Assembly (NCBI GenBank): GCA_000244995.1
Contig: CM001438.1
Coordinates: 984,921-1,048,920, forward strand
Origin: Burkholderiales bacterium JOSHI_001
Lineage (GTDB): Bacteria; Pseudomonadota; Gammaproteobacteria; Burkholderiales; Burkholderiaceae_C
DNA: 64,000 nucleotides
Direction of reading: 5' to 3'
Shown here: positions 7,614 to 19,000 of the stretch, piece by piece
Numbering within the stretch: position 1 is the first letter of the stretch
How the letters are laid out: every line of letters starts with the position of its first letter
Made by a program: the position numbers and the translations under genes
Notes under the pieces: generated by a model
What the model was told of the DNA's origin: nothing
What the model saw: the letters and a program-made list of their open reading frames with translations, nothing else
Databases searched by the model: none

Positions 7614-8474
7614 ATGAAGCTCAAGAGAATTGCCCTGGCCGCCGTGACCCTGGCCGCCGCCCCGGCTTTCGCCGCCATTCAACTGCCGACCGTGGGCGCC
7701 ATCGGCGACGGCGAGATGTTCCTGACCGTCTACAACGACGTGGTCAAGAAGTCCTTCACCCTGGACCTGGGCACCTTCAGCCAGGCGTTCAAGGCCAGCG
7801 CCAACAACAACGAAGCGGGCTTTGCCAAGGGCTGGGTCGTCACCGGCGTGCCCGAATTCACCACTTTCGTCGAACAAGCCGGCAGCGTGGCCGACTGGCG
7901 CTGGACGGTGATCGGCGCCGACAACGTGGGCAACAACACGGCCGGTCAGCGCTTCGTGCTGTCCACCGTCACCGTGGGCCAGGGCCTCACCGCCAACACG
8001 GGCCAGAGCGTTGGCGCCACCAGCAACCTCAACTTCGACGCCTCCCTGGTGTCGTACAACAACTACCTGAACACCATCAACAACGGCCAGGGCAACGCCC
8101 CGTCCAGCGACGTCACGGTCAACGGTGGCTACACCAGCACCGGGCCGGCCGACTACGCCGTGCAGCCCGGCTTCCTGGGCAACAAGGGCAATGGCTCCTG
8201 GGCCTGGACGTCCGACAACGCCGTCGGCGCTTCGGCCAGCTTCGTTTCCGTGGGCCGCAGCGGAACCTCCAACCTGGCCTCCGCGCGGGTGGTGGTGGAC
8301 CAGTTCGACAACAGCGCCAACCCGGGCGCCTTCTCCTTCGCGGCCAACGGCCAGGGCGCCTATGTCCTGAACTACAGCCTGGCCGCGGCCGTGCCGGAGC
8401 CCGGCACCTACGGCCTGCTGCTGGCAGGGCTGGCCGCCGTGGGCTTCGTGGCCCGTCGCCGCCAAGCGAGCTGA
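7614..8474 (+). CDS. PEP-CTERM sorting domain protein
   Basis: A 286-residue exported protein. Residues 1-20 are a Sec signal peptide (KRIALAAVTLAAAPAFA). The body is rich in Asn, Gly and Thr with few charged residues (beta-rich). The C-terminus has the exosortase signal VPEPGTYGLLLAGLAAVGF followed by ARRRQ: PEP motif, membrane helix, basic tail. Exosortase A is expected to cut at the PEP motif for anchoring or release; no exosortase A gene is in this window. The protein is related to the product at 10246-11394: both have an 'FTLDLGxF/YTLDLGxF' start and an SNLASARVxVDxFDN segment near the end. A strong palindromic terminator follows directly. Confidence 0.9.
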   Translation: MKLKRIALAAVTLAAAPAFAAIQLPTVGAIGDGEMFLTVYNDVVKKSFTLDLGTFSQAFKASANNNEAGFAKGWVVTGVPEFTTFVEQAGSVADWRWTVIGADNVGNNTAGQRFVLSTVTVGQGLTANTGQSVGATSNLNFDASLVSYNNYLNTINNGQGNAPSSDVTVNGGYTSTGPADYAVQPGFLGNKGNGSWAWTSDNAVGASASFVSVGRSGTSNLASARVVVDQFDNSANPGAFSFAANGQGAYVLNYSLAAAVPEPGTYGLLLAGLAAVGFVARRRQAS

Positions 8475-8483
8475 TGGTTCCCT

Positions 8484-8510
8484 GGGGCCTGCCGCGGCAG
8501 GCCCCTGTTT
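8484..8510 (+). terminator. Perfect palindromic terminator after PEP-CTERM gene
   Basis: A 22-bp perfect palindrome (8484-8505, arms GGGGCCTGCCG/CGGCAGGCCCC) lies 10 bp after the stop and is followed by TGTTT. It probably ends transcription of the gene at 7614. Confidence 0.7.
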
Positions 8511-8586
8511 CGCTTCCGGCAGGCCGCGCTCCGCGCGGCGGGGCGTCACTCGGCCTGCTCCAACCGATTCCTGAAGGATATTCCCC

Positions 8587-10059
8587 ATGAAGATCAAGCT
8601 GATTTCCGCCGCCGCCCTGGTGGCCATGTCCGGCAGCACCTTCGCCTTGGACCCCACCACCGCCACCGCCGCCGGCACCGCCAAGGTGTACGCCGCCGGT
8701 GCCACCGCACTGCGCGCCGTGGTGGGTGGCCTGTTCACCCAGAACTGCGAAGCCGCCACGCTGGACGTGTACTACAGCGCCGTGAACGCCAACTTCCCCG
8801 GCGACACCGCGGCGGGCGATTCGCACCGCGTGTACAGCTGCACCCTGAAGAGCGAGCTCACGCTGGACCCCGAGTTCCAGGGCAAGGGCCTGGGCGGCAA
8901 GAACGTCACCTTCTACAAGGTGGACCGCGGCGGCTCCGCCCAGGGCGTGCAGCCCTTGGCTTCGCCGGTCAACGTGGGCACGGCGCTGCCGGTGCTGAAC
9001 CTGCTGGACTGCGGCGCCCGCGCCGCCACCGTGCCCAACTACACCTGCAACACCACCAGTGCGGCGCAGGTGCCGCTGCTGGGCGTGTCCGACGTCGAAC
9101 CCACGATGTTCGTGGGTGAGAACGTGCCCGCCGGCTTCAACGCGGGGGGCTTGAGCGCCGCCGAGCTGGCGACCCTGACCGTCACCCCGGTGGTGCAGAC
9201 CGTGTTCGGCGTGGCGGTGAACACCCGCCTGCGTGACGCGCTGCAAACCGCTCAGGGCCTGGTGGTGGGCGACAACACCGACGCCAACCGCCCGTCGATT
9301 CCGCGCGCTGTCGCCGGTTCCATCTTCCGCGGCGAATTGTCCGACCCGGCCAACGGCCTGGGCTGGCACGCCCTGGGCGTGGCCAACCCCGACAAGCAGG
9401 TGAACGTGGGCCGCCGTGTTGCCGGCTCCGGCACCCAGGCTGCGGCCAACATGTACTTTGGTGCTTACCCCTGCGGCCCGAACGCCAAGGTGCCTGCCAC
9501 CAACGCCAGCTTCCCCTCGTCCAGTGGCGGCAACAGCAATGCCGGCCCGTTCACCGGCACGGGTCTGTACGTGTACGAAGGCTCGACCACCGGCAACGTG
9601 ACCGGCTTCCTGACCAACGCGCAAGCCGACGCGAACGCGCCCTATGCCATCGGCCACGTGTCGCTGGAGAACGCCGAGACCGCCAACTGGAAGCATGTGC
9701 GTGTGGATGGCGTGCTGCCCTCGCGTGCGAACGCCACGGCCGGCCGCTACGACTACGTGGTGGAGTCCACCTTCCAGTACGTGACCAGCAAGGTCAATGC
9801 GCTGAAGGCCAGCCCGGTTGCCACCAACAATGTGGTGGGCAACTTCATCGAAGCCTTCGTTGCCAGTTCTGGCCTGCCGAAGAACCTGGCTGCGCTGTCG
9901 ACAGCCAACCAGAGCGGCGTCGCAGCGCTGCCGGACGTGGGCGCGTTCAACCCGCTGGCGAACCAGACCAACCTGGTCGGCGCCGGTGACCTGACCCGCT
10001 TCCATTCGCGAATGACCCGTGGCGGCAACAGCTGCTCGCCCTGGTCTGTGGCGCAGTAA
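8587..10059 (+). CDS. PstS-like secreted substrate-binding-fold protein
   Basis: A 490-residue exported protein with a signal peptide ending GSTFA (residues 1-20). Three spaced patterns recall the phosphate-binding PstS fold: VYAAGATALRA near the N-terminus (PstS GAGAT/S loop), GSGTQAA around residue 280 (PstS GSGT phosphate loop), and APYAIGHVSLEN around residue 355 (PstS GAIGYVxY). The protein is longer than PstS (usually 320-350) and has no pst genes beside it. Cys pairs suggest disulfides in the periplasm or outside the cell. It lies between two PEP-CTERM genes, close to a type II secretion operon, and could be a secreted phosphate-binding protein of the DING/PstS-like type. The substrate is unproven. 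The ribosome-binding site GAAGGAT lies 8 bp before the ATG. Confidence 0.6.
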   Translation: MKIKLISAAALVAMSGSTFALDPTTATAAGTAKVYAAGATALRAVVGGLFTQNCEAATLDVYYSAVNANFPGDTAAGDSHRVYSCTLKSELTLDPEFQGKGLGGKNVTFYKVDRGGSAQGVQPLASPVNVGTALPVLNLLDCGARAATVPNYTCNTTSAAQVPLLGVSDVEPTMFVGENVPAGFNAGGLSAAELATLTVTPVVQTVFGVAVNTRLRDALQTAQGLVVGDNTDANRPSIPRAVAGSIFRGELSDPANGLGWHALGVANPDKQVNVGRRVAGSGTQAAANMYFGAYPCGPNAKVPATNASFPSSSGGNSNAGPFTGTGLYVYEGSTTGNVTGFLTNAQADANAPYAIGHVSLENAETANWKHVRVDGVLPSRANATAGRYDYVVESTFQYVTSKVNALKASPVATNNVVGNFIEAFVASSGLPKNLAALSTANQSGVAALPDVGAFNPLANQTNLVGAGDLTRFHSRMTRGGNSCSPWSVAQ

Positions 10060-10090
10060 GCCCAGCGCTTCTGCAGACCTTGACCTTGCC

Positions 10091-10134
10091 GATGGGAAAG
10101 GGGCCGACCGGAAATTGCCGCGGTCCCTTTCATC
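10091..10134 (+). terminator. Hairpin terminator after PstS-like gene
   Basis: An imperfect inverted repeat (GATG..AAAGGGGCCG at 10091-10106 with CGGTCCCTTTCATC at 10121-10134) has one 2-nt bulge and one wobble pair. It starts about 30 bp after the stop. There is no clear T-run, so termination strength is uncertain. Confidence 0.45.
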
Positions 10135-10245
10135 GCCAAGCAGCCTCGGGGCTGACCGTGTGTGGATTCGCCACCTCCACGGCCATCACCCGGGGCGTTT
10201 TGACGTTTTTTTGACCGATCTGCCGATTCGATTGAAAGCCCTGCC

Positions 10246-11394
10246 ATGACCCGGAAGAAGCTTTGCCACGGCCGGAATGCCACCGCCTCCTGGAAAGTCA
10301 GGTCCAGAGTGGCCTGGCTTGGCCTGATCGCGGCGGCCTGGTTCCTGCCAGCCCAGGCCACGATCCGGACCCCGTCCAACACGGGCGGCCAAGGGTCCGA
10401 GCTGTTTTTCCTGGCCTTCGACAGCGCGGGGCCCTTCACCTACACGCTGGACCTGGGCGTGTTCATGGACGACTTCTTCAATGACGCCCAGCCGGACGCC
10501 GGCCACCAGCGCTTCTGGGTCGTCGACCCGGCCGCCGACGACGCGTGGAGGCGGCTGGCCGCCAAGTCGCAGAACCTGGCCAGCCTGCAATGGACGGTGC
10601 TGGCCTTCGATTCGACCGGCAACGCCACACCCGGTGGCTTGCGGCTGTTCACCACCGTGGCCCAGGGCAACGAGTCCAAGCTGGCCGGCATGACCAACCT
10701 CACCATGGAGACCCTGGTCAAGAATGCGACGGTGGCCAGCCTGGTCATCCAGACCAACAACATCGGAACGCCCAACCTCGGCGGAGCGGCCGATGCCGCG
10801 GAACAAGTGGCCGTCAATGTCTCGACGCTGTTCGACGGCAGCGAAGGGCAGTCGGCGCAAGCCGATGCCACGGGCCTGTTCCCGAGCTTCAGCTCAGGCA
10901 CCGGCGCCATGGGTTCGCCGCTGAACACGGTGGGCCAGTCGTCCTGGTTCTACTACCTCACCCGCAGCAGCACCTCCAACCTGGCCAGCGCCCGGGTTCG
11001 TGTGGACGAATTCGACAACCTCGCCGCCGACGGCTACTGGGGCTTCATCAAGGAAAGCACGGCGGGCAGCGAACGCTACCTGCTGAGCTACACGCTGCCG
11101 GCCTTCACGTCCGCGCTGGAGCAGACGGCCGGCATCACGCTCGGCAACAACTTCGCCCGCATGGCCGGTGTCCTCAGCCTGTCCAGTGCGGCGGGCAAGG
11201 GCGACGCGGTGCTGGGCCTGGCCGAGGGCTTCCTGCGTGGCATGGCCCAGGGTGCCAACACCGCCGAGGGCCTGGCCCGGGTGCAGGCGGTGCTGCCGGG
11301 CGCATTGGCGCCGGTGCCCGAGCCTCAGACCTGGACCCTGCTGCTGGGCGGGCTGGCGCTGGTGGGGGCGGTCGCACGCCGCCGTGGCGCCTGA
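10246..11394 (+). CDS. PEP-CTERM sorting domain protein
   Basis: A 382-residue exported protein with a signal peptide (hydrophobic residues 24-37, cleavage near AQA). The C-terminal sorting signal VPEPQTWTLLLGGLALVGA is followed by VARRRGA. The N-terminal two thirds parallel the product of 7614-8474 (ELFFLAFDS...YTLDLGVF; SNLASARVRVDEFDN), so the two are diverged paralogues. This one carries an extra ~75-residue Ala/Gly-rich helical segment before the PEP motif. The TpsB gene begins 24 bp after its stop on the same strand, so it may be co-transcribed with the adhesin cluster. Confidence 0.88.
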   Translation: MTRKKLCHGRNATASWKVRSRVAWLGLIAAAWFLPAQATIRTPSNTGGQGSELFFLAFDSAGPFTYTLDLGVFMDDFFNDAQPDAGHQRFWVVDPAADDAWRRLAAKSQNLASLQWTVLAFDSTGNATPGGLRLFTTVAQGNESKLAGMTNLTMETLVKNATVASLVIQTNNIGTPNLGGAADAAEQVAVNVSTLFDGSEGQSAQADATGLFPSFSSGTGAMGSPLNTVGQSSWFYYLTRSSTSNLASARVRVDEFDNLAADGYWGFIKESTAGSERYLLSYTLPAFTSALEQTAGITLGNNFARMAGVLSLSSAAGKGDAVLGLAEGFLRGMAQGANTAEGLARVQAVLPGALAPVPEPQTWTLLLGGLALVGAVARRRGA

Positions 11395-11418
11395 GTGGAT
11401 GCGCCGCTTGAGCTGCCG

Positions 11419-13023
11419 ATGCTGACGCGATTGCGCCGTATCGCCGTGGCGTGCCTGTGGGCCTTCGCAGGGCTGGCCTGGGGCCAGGACAGCGCGCCGG
11501 CGCCACAGGCCGAAGCCCTGCGCTTCGACATCCTGGAATACGTGGTCGAAGGCAACAGCGTGCTGCAGGCCATGGACATCGAGCGGGCGGTGATGCCCTT
11601 TCTCGGCCCGGGGCTGGGCATGGCACAGGTGGAGGCCGCACGGTCTGCCCTGGAGAAGGCCTACCAGCAGGCCGGCTGGCAGACGGTGTTCGTGGACGTG
11701 CCCGAGCAGCGCGTGGACAGCGGCGTGGTGCGCCTGGTTGTGCTGGAAGGCAAGGTCAGCCGCCTGCAGGTGAGCAACGCGCGCTATATCTCGCAGGGCC
11801 ACATCCGGGCCGTGGTGGCGGAATTGGCCGAAGGCACGGTGCCCAACTTCAACCGCATGCAGGCCCAGCTGGCGCAGGTGAACCGCAACGAGGACCGGCG
11901 TGTGCAGCCGGTGCTGCGGCCCGGCACCGCGCCGGGCACGGTGGAGGTGGACCTGAAGGTCACCGACCGGCTGCCGCTGGTGTTGTCGGCCGAGATGAAC
12001 AACCGCCATGCCGCCAACACCCGGCCGCTGCGCTTGTCCTTGAGCGCGCGCTACGACAACCTGTTCCAGCGCGAGCATGGCCTGGCGCTGAGCTTCAGCA
12101 CCGCGCCGCAGCAGCCGGCGCAGAGCCAGGTGCTCACCGCCACCTACACCATCCCCGAAGCCGGCGGCGCCGGCTGGGTGGTGTTCGGTGTGCTGTCGGA
12201 CAGCGAGGTGGAACCCCTGGGCGCCACCACCGTCATCGGCAAGGGCGGATCGCTGGGCCTGCGGCGCCAGTTGCCGGTGCTGGAAACCGCCGGTGGCGTG
12301 CACAGCCTGACCCTGGGCGCGGACTGGAAGAGCACGCGCCAACGCATCCAGAGCGGGGCCGACGCGCTGCATTCGCCCTTGCGTTACCTGCCGCTGTCGC
12401 TGGGCTACACCGCCACCCTGAGCGACAAGGACAGCAGCACCGCGCTGAATGCTGCCTTGACCTTCGGCCTGCGCGGGCTGCTGGGGCGCGACGTGGCCTG
12501 CCCGGACCTGGTGGTCGACCAGTTCGAATGCGCGCGCCACGGCGCCGACGGTGGCTTCGCGTCGCTGCGCCTGGACGCGCGCCATGACATCGGACTGGGC
12601 GAGGGCTGGCGGCTGGCCGGCCGCCTGGCCGGGCAGCTGGCTTCACAGCCCCTGGTCAGCGCCGAGCAGTTCGTCACCGGGGGGGCCGACACCGTGCGCG
12701 GCTACCTGGAAGCCGAAGCGCCCGGGGACCACGGCGTGCTGGCCTCGCTGGAATTGCGCACGCCCAACCTGGCCAAGGCGGTGGGTGACAGCGTGCAGGA
12801 CCTCACCCTGCTGGCCTTTGCCGAAGTGTCGCAGGTGCGGCTGATCGACCCCCTGCCCGGGCAGGCCGCGCGCAGCGCGCTGGCCAGCGTGGGTGCCGGG
12901 TTGCGCGCCAAGCTGGCGGCTTCGTGGACCGCCGCGCTGGACCTGGCGCTGCCGATCAGGCGCACCACCACCACGCCCGAGCGTCATCCCCGCGTCCAGT
13001 TCCGCCTGGGGACGCAGTACTGA
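11419..13023 (+). CDS. Two-partner secretion outer-membrane transporter (TpsB, FhaC/ShlB family)
   Basis: A 534-residue outer-membrane protein of the Omp85/TpsB superfamily. The signal peptide is residues 1-21 (ending AWGQ). Two POTRA domains cover about 35-195 ([34 protein letters not shown]). A 16-strand beta-barrel makes up the remainder, with the TpsB signature [10 protein letters not shown] near residue 430 and a C-terminal strand ending in an aromatic residue (FRLGTQY). TpsB proteins recognise the N-terminal TPS domain of one cognate exoprotein and pass it across the outer membrane. That partner is encoded 8 bp downstream. ATG at 11419 was chosen because the signal peptide starts there; a GTG at 11395 would add eight residues. 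Confidence 0.92.
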   Translation: MLTRLRRIAVACLWAFAGLAWGQDSAPAPQAEALRFDILEYVVEGNSVLQAMDIERAVMPFLGPGLGMAQVEAARSALEKAYQQAGWQTVFVDVPEQRVDSGVVRLVVLEGKVSRLQVSNARYISQGHIRAVVAELAEGTVPNFNRMQAQLAQVNRNEDRRVQPVLRPGTAPGTVEVDLKVTDRLPLVLSAEMNNRHAANTRPLRLSLSARYDNLFQREHGLALSFSTAPQQPAQSQVLTATYTIPEAGGAGWVVFGVLSDSEVEPLGATTVIGKGGSLGLRRQLPVLETAGGVHSLTLGADWKSTRQRIQSGADALHSPLRYLPLSLGYTATLSDKDSSTALNAALTFGLRGLLGRDVACPDLVVDQFECARHGADGGFASLRLDARHDIGLGEGWRLAGRLAGQLASQPLVSAEQFVTGGADTVRGYLEAEAPGDHGVLASLELRTPNLAKAVGDSVQDLTLLAFAEVSQVRLIDPLPGQAARSALASVGAGLRAKLAASWTAALDLALPIRRTTTTPERHPRVQFRLGTQY

Positions 13024-13031
13024 CGCCAGCC

Positions 13032-16000
13032 ATGAACATGCGCCCACCCCAGGTCCTTGCAAGCGCGCAGGTGCCATACCGTTTCAATGCGCTGTTCGCG
13101 GCGCTGGCTGGGGCCTTCCCCTGGCTGGCGCTGGCCCAGGCCAACCCGCCGGTGGCGCCGCGCGTCACGCTCACCGCGCCGGCGCGCCTGGCCTTGCCGG
13201 TGCAGGCACCGGTCTGGCTGCGCGGCAACAGCAGCGCCACCAGCAGCCTCAGCGGCGACGGGCGGGAGCTGAGCATCCAGCAGGCCAGTCCGCGCGCCAT
13301 CTACCAGTGGCGCAGCTTCGACATCGGGCGCGACGCCAAGGTGCAGTTCAACATGGCCACTGGCGCCACCGGCGCGGCGCTGAACCGCGTGGTGGGCGAC
13401 GGCAGCGGTGCGGCCATCGCGCCCAGCCAGATCCTGGGCAGCTTGCAGTCCAACGGCCAGGTCTTCCTGATCAACCAGAACGGCATCCTGTTCGGCCCCA
13501 ACGCGGTGGTCAATGTCAATGGCCTGGTGGCGTCCACGCTGAACGTGGGTGACGACGACTTCCTCAATGGCTTGACCACCAGCCTGCGCGCGGCCGTGCC
13601 CACCTTCGGCTGGGCCGACCTGAGCGGGGCGCTGGACCCGGCGCTGGCCAGCCCCGGCAACTACGTGCTGGTGGAACCCGGCGCCAGCATCACCACGCCC
13701 AGTGGCGGGCGTGTGTTCCTGTTCGCCGAAAGCGTGGAAAACCGCGGCCGCATCAGCGCCCCGGTCGGGCAGGTGGTGCTGGGGGCGGGCGACAAGGTGT
13801 TCCTGCAGTCGCCCGACGCCGAGGCCATCTACGCATCGGAAGCCAACCCGGCCTTCCCGTCGCTGCGCGGGCTGCTGGTGGAGGTGGACGGGGCCGGGCG
13901 CGCCAGCAACATCGGCCAGATCCTCAGCGACCGCGGCAACACCACGCTGGTGGGCCTGGCGGTGAACCAGAACGGCCGCATCTCGGCCAACACCGGGGTC
14001 AGCGAGAACGGGTCGGTGTTCCTGCTGGCGCGCGGCAAGACCCGGGCCGTGCTCAGCAACGAGGCGCTGGAGAAGCACGCCACCGAAGGCGGCACGCTCA
14101 GCGTCGGGCCCCACAGCGTCATCAGCCTGCAGCCCGATGCCGAAGCCGGCGGCAGCGGCCCCCGCACATCCACCGACAGCGCCACTTTCACCGCGTCGCG
14201 CATCGAGATGTCCGGCCGCCAGATCGATCTGGCCGGCGGCAGCCTGGTCGACGCGCCCGGCGCCCAGGTGCGCCTGCGCGCCGAGGGCACGCCCGCTTAC
14301 GCCGCCAACCCGGCGGCCGGTGGCCAGTACGCACCCCATGACGCACTGGCGCGCATCAGCGTCGGTGCCAACGCGGTCATCGACGCGGCAGGGACCACCG
14401 ACGCGCAGCTGTCGGTGGCACGCCACTTCGTCACCACCGAACTGCTGGGCAGCAACGACCTGCGCGACGCGCCGCTGCAGAAGCTGGGCCCGCTGCTGAA
14501 CCCGCGCAGCCGCGTGACCTTCGATCTGCGCCAGGCCGTGCCCATCCTGGGTGACACCAGCGCCTACCGCAACAACCTTCAACGAAGCGCGGCCGAGCGC
14601 CTGTCGGTGGGCGGCAACGTGCTGCTGCAAAGCGCGGGCAGCGTGGTCACGCAGGCCACGTCCCGCATCGACGTGTCCGGGGGCCAGCTCAGCTACACCG
14701 GCGCGCTGGTGCAGCCTTCGCTGCTGGTGGGCCTGGATGGCACGCGCTACAGCCTGAACAACGCGCCGGCCGACATCGCCTACCGCGCGCTGGAAGGCAG
14801 TGCCTCGCCGGTGCAGGACCGCTGGGGCACGGTCACGCGCGCCAGCGCCGCCGCAGCAGGGCGCTTCGAATCCGGCTACGTGGAAGGGCGGGCTGCCGGC
14901 AGCTTCAGCGTGGTGGCGCCGCGCGCGTTGCTGGACGGCACGCTGGCGGCCCAAACCACCACCGGCGCCCGCCAGGCCCAGGGGCTGGACGCTCCAGCCA
15001 CGGCCGGCCGCTTCCAACTGGGCACGTCCACCCAGGTGGGCAACTTCGGCAGCAGCGACTACCTGGGCGCGATCACCAACACCCTGGTGCGCCTGACGGC
15101 GCAGCGGGAGGAACTGGACGCCGCCTTCTGGAGCCAGGGCCTGGACCTGGCTAGCCTGCCGGACACCAGCCGGGTGGCCGCCGACACGCTGCTGCAGGCC
15201 GGCTTCGGCACGCTGTCCATCAGCAGCGACGCCGGCATCGTGCAGGAACAGGGGGCCGCGCTGCGCCTGGCGCCGCGCGCCGCGGTGACTTTCAATGCGA
15301 TGGGGGCGCACGGCGTGCGTCTGGGCGACCTCATCGCCAGCGCCGGCGGCAGCGTCAGCGTGCGCACGGCCGATGCCGCCGCCGCCGCGCGCGGCGGCGA
15401 GACCCTCTCCGGCAGCATCCGGCTGGACGCCGGCGCGCGCATCGACGTGGCCGGCCAGTGGGTCAACCGCAACCGCGATGGGGCGCCCACGGCGGCTTCG
15501 GCCACCACCGGTGGCAGCGTCAGCCTGCGTGCGGCGCACGGTCTGGCGCTGCAACAGGGATCGGCCATCGACGTGTCCGGCGGCGCCACCGTGTCGGCGC
15601 GCGGCGGCGTCAGCGGCGCCAACGCCGGTGCCATCACGCTGGAGAGCAACAACGTGGCGGCGCGCGCCGGCCTGGACAACGCGCCCTTTGAACTGGGCGC
15701 GCAGCTGAGCGGCTTTTCCATGGCCCGCGGGGCCGCGCTGCGCCTGCGCGCGGCCGAAGTGGACATCCGGCCCGGCGGCGCGGTGCCCCGCTCCGATGGC
15801 CAGGCGCTGAGCCTGGGCGATGCCTTCTTTTCGCAGGGGGGCTTTGCGTCTTTCGACATCGACGGTGGCAGCCGCCTGACGGTGCATGAAGGCGCCTTGA
15901 TCGCCCCCCGCACCCAAAGCTGGGTGGCCGGTGCCGCGGCGCGCTTCGCGCCCACCGGCAGCGCGCCCGGCCAGGTGCTGGCCTCCCGAACGCTGCCGCT

Positions 16001-19000
16001 GGCGCTTCGCAATGCCGCATCGTTGACGCTCAGCGCCACCGGTGCGCGGCTGGACACGCCCGACGGGCGCCTGAGCCTGCAGACCGGCAGCCGCATCGAC
16101 CTGGACCCCGGCGCAGCGCTGACCCTGCGCGGTGCCGCCGCGCTGGATGTGGACGGCAGCCTGCACGCGCCGGGCGGCGCCACGAGTTTGCGCATGGGGG
16201 GTTCCTTCGGCACCTTCGCCGAGGACCACCTGGGCAGCTTCCGAATCGGCGACAACGCGCGCATCGACACCAGCGGCCTGGTCCTGGCGCAGCGCGGCGG
16301 TGATGGCCTGCTGCGCGGCCGGGTGCTGGACGGCGGTGCCATCACCCTGACTGCCGTGGCCGGCCAGACGCGCATCACGCCACTGGAAGTGGCTGCCGGC
16401 GCGGTGCTGCAGGCCGATGGCACGCAGGGGCGCCTGAACCTGGCCAGCGAAGGCGACGCGCTGCGCAACGTGGCCAGCAACGGTGGCGCCATCACGCTGC
16501 AGGCGCGCGAGGGTGGCGCGCTGCTGGCGGGGCAGATGCTGTCGCGTGCTGGCGGGGCGGGTGCCGCAGGGGGCGCCCTCACGGCCAGCCTGCTGGTCAG
16601 CGACAGCAACCTGCCGGCCCAGCAGGCCAATAACGTCGCCGACGCGCGATTGGAACTGCTGGTCGCTGCGCCTGGCACCACGCAGGCGCAGCCGGGCCTG
16701 ATGCAACTGGCTGCCGACCGCGTGCGCGACGGCGGCTTCGCCGACCTGAACCTGGCCGCCAGCGACCGCCTGGTGGTGCACACCGGCAGCACGCTGAACC
16801 TGGCGCGCCACCTGAGCCTGGATGCGCCGGTGCTGGAAGTGCAGGGTGAGGGCGCCGCCGCGCTGGCCGCCGCCGGTGTGCTGCGCCTGGGCAACACCGA
16901 CACGGGCGTGCGCCGGCAGGGCGACAGTGCAAACAACCAGAGCGCGCGGCCGGTCAGCGGCGGCGCGGCCAGCCTGACGCTGCAGGGTGACCTGATCGAA
17001 TTGAACGGCGCCCTGAGCACCCAGGGCCTGGGCCGCTTGAACCTGCAGGCGGCCACCGAACTGCGCCTGCGCGGGCAGCCCAGCGGCGGGGCCGAAGGCG
17101 ACGTGGGTGTGCTGCGCAGTGCGGCCGACTTGAACATCAGCGCCGCACTGGTGGCGCCGGTCACCGCCAGTCACTTCACGCTGGATGCCGGCGCGGCCAC
17201 GGTCAGCTTCAGCGGCGGCTCCACCGACGCGCCGCTGCCCGTGTCAGCCGGTGGGTCCTTGACCGTCAACGCCCGCCGCATCGACCAGGGTGGGGTGTTG
17301 CGCGCCCCCTTCGGCAGCCTGGCCTTCAACGCCGCCGATTCGGTGCTGCTGCGCGGCGGCAGCCTCAGCTCGGTGTCGGGCGCCGGCCTCACGCTGCCCT
17401 TCGGGACGGCGGCAGGCCAGACCGCCTGGACCGACCCCGGTGGCCAGTCCCTCATCGCGCTGCCCGAAAAAGCCATCACGGTGCAGGCGCCCACGGGCCG
17501 TGCCGAGGTGCAGGCCGGTGCGGTGCTGGATCTGTCCGGTGGCGGCCAGTTGCTGGCCCTGGAATTCGTGCCTGGCCGCGGGGGGTCCACCGACGTGTTC
17601 GCCGGCAACGCAGGGGGCGCTTTCGCGGTGCTGCCCACCGCCGGGGCCTATGCACCCTTCGACCGCGCCATCGCCACCCAGCAGGACGCCGCCGGTCGGG
17701 TGCCGGCCCTGTCGCTGGGCGACCAGATCCGCTTCGATGCCGGCGGGCCGCTGCCCGCAGGCAGCTATGCCGTGCTGCCGGCGCGCTATGCGGTGCTGGA
17801 CGGCGCTTACCTGGTCCGCCCCAGCAGCGTCGCCCTGCCGCCGGGTGTCGCGCGAACCCTGCCCAATGGCGCCACCCTGTTGGCCGGTACGCGCAGCACC
17901 GCGGGCACCGACCTGGCGGCCAGCGCCAGCAGCAGCTATGTGCTCACGCCGTCAGCGCTGGCGCGCCAGTCCAGTGAAATCCGCGTGTCCGAGGCCGATG
18001 CCTACCTGGCGGCACTGGCCACCGCGCGCGACGCCGAAGCCCCGCGCGGTGCCAGGGACGCCGGCAGCCTGAACCTGCAGGTGCAGGCGCTGAACCTGGC
18101 CGGCCAGGTGCGATTCGACCTGCCGGCCGCTGCCACAGGCCAGCGCGGCCCGCTGGGCGGTGAGCTGAACCTGTCGGCCCGGCACATCCGCGTGGCCGAC
18201 GCGGCCGTGGCCGATGGCGATGCGCTGGTGGTCACGCCGGTCCAACTGGCCGCAACCGGGGCCCAGAGCATCCTGCTGGGCGGGGTGCGCACCGGCGCCG
18301 GCAGCACGCGCCTGGTCAGCGTGGGTGCGGACACGGTGAGCGTCAGCGCCCAGGGTCCGCTGCAGGCGCAGGACCTGTTGCTGGCGGCGCGCCAGCGTGT
18401 CAGGGTGGACGACGGTGCCACGCTCGCGGCCCGCGGCGGCGGTGTGGCGGCCCAGCTGGCATTGCAGGGTGACGGGGCCCTGGTGCGCCTGAGCGCCGAC
18501 CCGCAGGCGCGGACGCAGCGCCTGGGCGCCACCCGCGAGGGCGGTGACCTGCAACTGGGCGCCGCCACGCTGCAGGGCGCCTCGGTGCAGCTAGAAGGCA
18601 CGCGCAGCACCCAGATCGCGCCCGGTGCCCAGTTGCAGGCGGTCCAGTTGTCACTGGGCGCCAGCCGCCTGGCATTGGGTGCCACCGCCGGCCAGGAACT
18701 GGAGGCAGGCACCTTGAGCCTGACGCCGGAGCTGGCCGCGCAGATCGGCCAGGCCGACGCCTTGTCACTGCGCAGCTTCAGCACGCTGGACCTGCATGGC
18801 GACGCCGGCCTGGGCGGCAGTGCGCTGCGCCAGCTGACGCTGGACGCCGCGGCCATCCGGCAGCTCAGCCCCGGCAGCGCCCGCGTGGCGGCGCGCGAAC
18901 TGGTGCTGACCAACACCACCGGACAAGTCCCAGCCGCGTCAGGCGGCAGCGGTGTGCTGACACTGCAGGCCACCGACGGCGACCTGCTGTTGCAGGGTGG

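Noticed and set aside
12984-17174. A 1,396-codon minus-strand frame across the start of the adhesin gene.
   Set aside because: It has His/Gln/Arg-rich composition without domains; it is antisense shadow of high-GC coding DNA.
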